A DNA stretch of 10,099 nt from the NCBI GenBank assembly GCA_017999075.1, contig JAGOBX010000090.1, positions 1-10,099 of the forward strand, read 5' to 3'. Shown piece after piece: positions 1 through 5,900 of the stretch. The notes below the pieces were generated by a model that saw only the letters and a list, made by a program, of their open reading frames with translations, was not told the origin of the DNA and ran no database searches. The stretch is from JAGOBX01 sp017999075 [NCBI: Candidatus Babelota bacterium] (lineage in GTDB: Bacteria; JAGOBX01). Both the position numbers and the translations under genes were made by a program. Numbering within the stretch: the stretch's first letter is position 1; every line of letters begins with the position of its first letter.

Positions 1-1279
1 TAAGGAGCAATTTTAACTCTGTAATGCTTTTTTGGTGTTTTTTCAAATGAAAATAAGAAGAAGCTTCGAAAAATTTTATATTAAAATATTTTTGGTCATC
101 TGTTAATTTTATGATTGAAGATATTTTAAGAACATCGTCGTATTTATTAAGCGTATAATAAGCATAAACTGTTTTTTCAAGTATTTCAAGATTTGAAATT
201 TTGTTTTTAACGGCAAAATTTTCATAAACATAAATCAAATCGTTTAATTTATCAGCTTTATAAAGCGCGTTTATTGATAAAGCAAGTAAATCTTCCCTTA
301 TAATATCGGGATATTTTTTCAATCCTGTAACAAAATAATTTGAAGCAATATCATATCTTCCTGAATTATAATATATCAGACCAATTCTGTAAGGAACTTC
401 ATTCAGATAATGAGGCATTCCTGTTGATTCGATTTTTAAAAGGTATTCTATGCTTTTATCCTGATTATTAAGCATATCATAACATTGAGATATTCTAAGA
501 AGAACAAGATTTATAAAATCAGGTTTAATAGAAAATTTCTCGACAGCAGTTAAATATGATAGAGCTTTTTCATGATTTTTCTTTGCGAAATAAATGTCTC
601 CGGTATAAAAATAAAATCTCTGCCTGTCCAGATCAGATAATAATCCTGTGTCAGATTGTTCGAAATTGAATTTGTCTGAAATATCCAAGGCTTTGTCATA
701 TTGTTTATTCAGATAATAAGCTTTAAATAATTTAAAACTTAATGAAATGTCTTCTTTTGAATCGTTTTCATTTTTATATGTTTCTATTGCCTTGTCATAT
801 TTCCCGGTGTTAAAATAACAGTCACCGATATATATTGAAGCTGCGCGCAAGTTTTCCGAGTTCTTCTTTTTTTTTGCAGTTGTTGATGAGGAAATTTTAA
901 TATATTTATTGAATTGAAATATAGCGTTTTCAAATTCATTTTTATAATAATAACCCAATCCGAGATTGAATACAGCTATGTCAAGGTTATGGTATTTGGG
1001 ATAATTTACTGTTATTACGGAAAATTTTAAAATAGAAGAATCGTATTGCTCAAGAATTTGATAACATTGTCCCAGCCATAAATAAGCGTCTGCAATGCTG
1101 CTGCTTCTGGGATAAGTTGAAATGAATTTTTCGAATTGATCAGCAGCCATAGATGGATCCTGCTGAAACAATTTCAATCCGAATTCAAAATCATCCTGTT
1201 CTTTTCCGGCAAAAACCGAACATATGAATATATTAACTAATAATATTGCTGTTATAAATATTTTTTTATAGAATTTCAT
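1..1279 (-). CDS. Secreted TPR-repeat protein, C-terminus beyond window
   Basis: I translated 426 residues from the ATG at 1279-1277; the frame stays open to base 1, so the C-terminus is missing. The N-terminus (MKFYKKIFITAILLVNIFIC, then SVFA before G) is a typical Sec signal peptide: Lys-rich start, hydrophobic core, V-F-A cleavage site near residue 24. After it come about eight or nine helix-turn-helix TPR units, for example around residues 64-97 (AYLWLGQCYQILEQYDSSIL), 100-127, 147-172, 185-207, 225-250, 265-285, 295-325 and 345-365. Residues 47-95 (QFEKFISTYPRSS then YLWLGQCY) resemble the periplasmic TPR proteins of the CpoB/YbgF and BamD type. Periplasmic or envelope location and a scaffolding role are inferred; the partner is unknown. 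It lies 66 bases downstream of pyk but has its own promoter in that gap. The start has only a weak Shine-Dalgarno (TTGGG), yet the signal peptide immediately after it supports the choice. Confidence 0.85.
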   Translation of the reverse strand, partial: MKFYKKIFITAILLVNIFICSVFAGKEQDDFEFGLKLFQQDPSMAADQFEKFISTYPRSSSIADAYLWLGQCYQILEQYDSSILKFSVITVNYPKYHNLDIAVFNLGLGYYYKNEFENAIFQFNKYIKISSSTTAKKKKNSENLRAASIYIGDCYFNTGKYDKAIETYKNENDSKEDISLSFKLFKAYYLNKQYDKALDISDKFNFEQSDTGLLSDLDRQRFYFYTGDIYFAKKNHEKALSYLTAVEKFSIKPDFINLVLLRISQCYDMLNNQDKSIEYLLKIESTGMPHYLNEVPYRIGLIYYNSGRYDIASNYFVTGLKKYPDIIREDLLALSINALYKADKLNDLIYVYENFAVKNKISNLEILEKTVYAYYTLNKYDDVLKISSIIKLTDDQKYFNIKFFEASSYFHLKKHQKSITELKLLL

Positions 1280-1312
1280 CAATAAAACCCAAGTTTAAAA
1301 TTTTAATTAATT

Positions 1313-1341
1313 ATTATAAAATAAAATTTTAATTTTGTAAA
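1313..1341 (-). promoter_or_regulatory. Sigma70-type promoter for the TPR gene
   Basis: On the minus strand, TTTACA (1341-1336) is followed after exactly 17 bases by TATAAT (1318-1313), five and six matches to the sigma70 consensus. Transcription would start near 1306, about 27 bases before the TPR-gene ATG. It sits wholly in the pyk-TPR gap, so the TPR gene can be transcribed independently of pyk. The AT-rich background makes -10 look-alikes common, but the paired boxes at ideal spacing are persuasive. Confidence 0.6.
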
Positions 1342-1345
1342 GGAT

Positions 1346-2812
1346 TTATTGAACCTGATAAACAACAATAGAATTCGTGACTGCGTTTGTTCCTTTTAAT
1401 CCGGAAAGGATTAAGATATACTGACCGGTTTTTGCAAATTTTAAGTTTACTGCTATATTGCTTGCATATTTGACAAAATCATTGAATTTAAATTCTTTGT
1501 TTGCAAGAAAAGGATAAACTCCCCATATCAAATTCATTTGCCTGAGAACAGATTCAGATTTAGTAATTGCAATTATAGGCGCTGCCGGTTTGTCAGCTGC
1601 TACAAAACGCGCTGTAGAACCTGTTCTTGTCAATACCGCAATGCATCTTATGCTTAAATCTCTTGAAATTTGAGATGTTGCAGCGCTTATGGCATCAAGC
1701 ATAGGCTCGAGCTTTTTATTGGTGTCAATATTAAAATTGAATTTTACGCTTGCCCATTGGTTAGATTCTACTTCCCTTAAAATTGAATCCATCATAGCTA
1801 CTGTTTCCACGGGAAATTTTCCTACAGCGGTTTCTCCGGACAGCATAACAGCATCGCTCCCGCTCATGCATGCTGCTGCCACGTCTGTAACTTCTGCTCT
1901 GGTAGGTCTTGAATTTTCAATCATGCTTTCCAGCATTTGAGTAGCGACTATGACAGGTTTCCCGAATTTATTTGCAAGTTTAATAAGTTCGTTTTGTATT
2001 AAAGGAACCTTTTGCTGCGGAAGTTCCACTCCAAGATCGCCTCGGGCAACCATAATGCCGTCTGAAATTTCAATTATTTTATTGATATTTGCAAGAGCTT
2101 CAGGTTTTTCTATTTTTGATATTACAGGAATATTTTTTTTATATCGTTTTAACAAGTTTTTAAGTTCGATAATATCTGATTCTTTTCTGACAAAAGATAA
2201 CGCAATATAATCTACATTGCTTTTAATGCAGTATTTGACGTCTTTTTTATCTTTTTCAGTTAATGCAGAGATTTTTAAATTCGTATCCGGCAGATTCATA
2301 CCTTTGTGATCTTTCAATATTCCGCCGCGTATTACAACCGCTTCCAGCTCCGTATTATTAGATTTTTTTATAACTTTAACTTCCATAGCTCCGTCGTTCA
2401 GCAATATTCTTTGTCCTGTTTTAACTTCTTTTATAAGACCTTTATACTGGGATGGAATAATGTTTTCGGAACCTATTACGGATTTAACGGTTATAATGAT
2501 TTTTTTTCCTTCAACAAGGGTTATAAATCCGTTTTTAAATTTTCCTACCCTTATTTTAGGGCCGCATAAATCTGCAAGAACAGCAACGTGTTTATTTAAC
2601 TTTTTTGCTGTATCTCTGATTTTTTTTATGTTTTTACAATGTTCTTCAGGATCACCGTGAGAAAAATTTATTCGAAAAACATTGACTCCTTTTTGAATGA
2701 GTTTGGATAAAATTTCATCAGGAGATGATGCTGGCCCCAAGGTTGCAACAATTTTTGTTCTTCGGAATATCAGATAATGATTTGAAAAATCAATTATATT
2801 TTTTTTATTCAT
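1346..2812 (-). CDS. pyk: Pyruvate kinase
   Basis: Cytosolic enzyme of lower glycolysis that transfers phosphate from phosphoenolpyruvate to ADP, giving pyruvate and ATP. The 488 residues are full length for a bacterial enzyme without the extra C-terminal PEP-utiliser domain. Visible motifs: RRTKIVATLGPAS (17-29), FRINFSHG (46-53) with substrate-site R47, N49 and S51, DLCGPKIRVG (81-90), ISKIEKPEAL (231-240) with catalytic K233 and metal ligand E235, ARGDLGVELP (256-265) with metal ligand D259, ATQMLESM (290-297), and SGETAVGKFP (325-334) near the allosteric-domain boundary. The B domain spans about 90-185. Lys at position 86 (GPKIR rather than GPEIR) is the residue associated with K+-independent pyruvate kinases such as E. 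coli PykA, so potassium independence is inferred. The family usually starts near RRTKIV, so this start adds about 16 residues, but no closer ATG is in frame. It follows the giant gene on the same strand after a 130-base gap and may be partly read through from it. Confidence 0.97.
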   Translation of the reverse strand: MNKKNIIDFSNHYLIFRRTKIVATLGPASSPDEILSKLIQKGVNVFRINFSHGDPEEHCKNIKKIRDTAKKLNKHVAVLADLCGPKIRVGKFKNGFITLVEGKKIIITVKSVIGSENIIPSQYKGLIKEVKTGQRILLNDGAMEVKVIKKSNNTELEAVVIRGGILKDHKGMNLPDTNLKISALTEKDKKDVKYCIKSNVDYIALSFVRKESDIIELKNLLKRYKKNIPVISKIEKPEALANINKIIEISDGIMVARGDLGVELPQQKVPLIQNELIKLANKFGKPVIVATQMLESMIENSRPTRAEVTDVAAACMSGSDAVMLSGETAVGKFPVETVAMMDSILREVESNQWASVKFNFNIDTNKKLEPMLDAISAATSQISRDLSIRCIAVLTRTGSTARFVAADKPAAPIIAITKSESVLRQMNLIWGVYPFLANKEFKFNDFVKYASNIAVNLKFAKTGQYILILSGLKGTNAVTNSIVVYQVQ

Positions 2813-2942
2813 ATATGTTTTTATTTATCTCCTGTAAAAATTATAAAAAATATTTTTTCGATTGCTGTTTTTTTTATCATTCAAGACAAAAATAGTAATT
2901 TTTATGAAAATTAAATGCAAAATATAAAATTATCTGAATTGA
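2813..2942. other. Short AT-rich gap between the giant gene and pyk
   Basis: This 130-base gap holds the pyk ribosome binding site and an AT-only perfect palindrome at 2845-2858. I see no GC-rich stem followed by a T-run, so no convincing intrinsic terminator for the giant gene. I also see no strong promoter for pyk: a TTGCAT/TACTAT pair 17 bases apart exists on the minus strand but matches poorly. Either pyk is read through from upstream or its promoter is non-consensus. Confidence 0.5.
2829..2833 (-). promoter_or_regulatory. Ribosome binding site for pyk, widely spaced
   Basis: AGGAG on the minus strand lies 16 bases upstream of the pyk ATG at 2812, longer than the usual 5-12. An in-frame stop (TAA at 2827-2825) lies between the AGGAG and the ATG, and no ATG, GTG or TTG codon occurs in frame between that stop and 2812, so the annotated ATG remains the best start. 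The wide spacing suggests modest initiation, or that this AGGAG is not the functional site. Confidence 0.4.
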
Positions 2943-5900
2943 CTAAACCGATATTTTATTATCATAAAAACTGAATAACCCATCTACGATTTCCGATTTG
3001 ATATTAAATAAATTCAAATTACTGAAATTGGAAATCATATCTGATTTTATTTGATCAAGACGCAATTTTGCTTCAAACTGGTTATTGATTTTGTCATTAG
3101 AACTGTATAGCGAATCAATACGCGAATGACCGTAATCAATAGCTCCGTTTAATAATTCGGAAATTCCTCTTATATTGTTGAGTTCTGTTTCAACAATATT
3201 TTTGGCATTTGCGTATATCGCATAAACTTCGCGGGGAGTTTTGAATTTTATGTTATCATAATATATTCCCAATTGTTTTGTTGTTAATTGGTTAGGAAGC
3301 CCGATATCTATTTCGTCCATATTTTCACTGCTTAATATTTTTATATCATTAATTTCTACATTAAAGGAATATTCTCCGGGTTTTATGTTGTTATAAAAAT
3401 CAGAGTTAGCACTATCCCATATAACGGAAATAGCAGAATTACCGTTTCCTACAATGTTTTCTCTGCCTTCGTAAATATTAGTTTTAGGTCCTCCATTGAA
3501 TGAAGCGACAGCCTGATGAGATAATTTTAATTGAATCGTATCTCCTGAAGCAAAAACATTATCTGCAGATGCAGGAGCTACTCCGTTAGCATTAACTTTA
3601 CCGTTAATAAAATCATCCCATCCCTGTATAGAAATATCTATTGAAGTTTTTCCGCCGTCTGCTCCTGTTTTAGTGAAAGTATTTGTAGTAGCTCCGTTTT
3701 GAGCCATTTGTATATAATTATCGGCATTCGGAGCAGTATCATTAGTGAGTTGACCTGACTGATTACTGTAGACTTTCCAATTTCCTGAACCAGCATAAAC
3801 TAAATATACTGTTTCGTTAGTGTAAGTTGCCTCGTCATTAATTTTTGTGTTGCTGCTGTCGAAAAAATTGTTTGCGGCAGACACATTGTCTTTATCAGAA
3901 TGGAAATCATAACTGAACTGAACTTTCTGAAAATAATTGTCTGTTTGTAAGAAAAAGATTTTATTATCTTCAAAAATTACCGGATTTTTTCCGCTCGGTA
4001 AATTTGTTCCTGTTGTTTTCCATATTTCTGAAACCTGGCTTAAAGAATTACTGTCGTATGATGAATCGAAGTCTATCACTGATTTTGAAAGGTAAATGCT
4101 TTTATCATCTGATTTTCTGAAAAATAATCCGCCGTATTCATCAGCGTAGGTTAATGAATAATTTGATTTTTGTTCGATTGAAGTTGTTCCTGAAGTATTA
4201 TCAAAATCAGCGTTTTGAACGACAGCATCTTTTATTCTCAAACTAAAACTATCGCCGAAACTATAAGGTTCATTATCAATATTTAATTTTAAAAACGATG
4301 AATTGACCTGTGAATTTGAAATACTGTAAAAATTATTTTTAGATGAATCATTCAGATGAGCTTCATCTGGATCAATTTCAAGATCCCCGTCAGAAATATC
4401 TGTTTGCGTCGGGTTTACATTTATCCAGAAATTATCGCCTGAAGCCACATTCCCCAGTGAACCGTATTTTTGACTGTTGACTTCCCATATTCCGTTTGTT
4501 TCATCTATAAGATTGAAAGAAATATAATCTTCAACAATATATTTTCCGAAACTGCCGATATTATCCGCAATAGAATCAATTGATACTTTATCTGAAGTTA
4601 TATCTCCGCTTATTATGTCGTCATAAGGTTTAAGATTAATTAAATTGTATCTGTCGCTTAAACTTGTAGAAGGAGAAGAAGAATAATATCTGTAATTTTC
4701 TGCAATATAGTCATTTGATAAACCGATATTTTTATAAGTATTTCCGCTTATAGAACCCTGCATAACAGTTTTGTTGTTGCTGCTGTCAGCAGGATCAATT
4801 TCAGTAACAAAATTTGAAATGATCTGATATGAAGATTCTTCGTATAATTTTACAAGAGTATATTTTGAAGTTGCATCAGGAGTTGTTGCCCAATTTGCAT
4901 CTATGCTTGCTGTTTTTGTTGTTCCGTCATAATCTGTTATTTTTCTGAATTGGCCTACGCCTGTTCCATCAGTGATAAAAACTCCCCACCCATTAAAATA
5001 ATCGTCTATTCCTGAATATGTATCATCGAAAGTAATGCTGCCTGCGGTTTGCGTTACTGCAGAATGGTTGTTTCCTGTATATTGTTCGGTTGAATCAGTA
5101 AGCATTACCATAAATTTTGAAGTATTATTTGGAGCAATATCCCAATCGCTTGCAACTGTTGCTGTTCTTGTGCCTCCGGTATATATAGATATATCTTTAT
5201 ATTGTCCAGCGCCCGGGCCTCCTGTTATAAAGACAGTGTATCCTTTATAAAATGTTGTGAAAGAATCGTTGGTTGTTCCAGGGATATCAGGAAACCTTAT
5301 TGTTGATATAGAACCGCTTCCTGCCGTGTATTCCGATATAGTTGAACTGAACGGAATCGAATTCGGGAGCTGCATAAGTTTGAATTTTGAATTTAAATCA
5401 GGAGTAGTGGTCCAGTTATCAACTGTCGCTGTTTTAGTAGTTCCGTCATAATCTGTAATTCTTCTGAATTGTCCTGCGCCTGTTCCAGAAGTAATATAAA
5501 TTCCCCAATTATTGTAATAATCGTTTAATGAACTTGACAAAGAAGATGATTTTATAGTGTTTGCGCCTATTGCGGTTATGGTTAAATTATCTGTTCCGTA
5601 AAATGTATTTTCTATCGTAGCAATTTTAGTAGTTCCGTCATAATCAGTTATGGTATTGTATGTGCCTGCGCCTGTTCCGTTATTTATGTAGAACGCCATA
5701 CCTGTATAAAAATCGTCTTCGCTTGACGATGATTCGTTTAACTGAATTGTATTTTGAGTAGTATTATTGAATTGCAGTAAAGCATTTTCTTCAATAATTC
5801 CGCTGTATCCTATATAATATTTTCCGTCTGAACTTTTAAGTATTTCCGGATAGCTTGCAGGACTTGATATGCTGTCGGAAAGTTCTGTTATTGAACCTGC

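Noticed and set aside
1689-2660. Several short plus-strand open frames across pyk
   Set aside because: They overlap a fully conserved pyruvate kinase on the other strand, lack ribosome binding sites and resemble nothing.
2845-2858. Perfect palindrome AAAAAATATTTTTT as a terminator
   Set aside because: It is AT-only with no loop and no GC stem; such sequences are expected by chance at this base composition.
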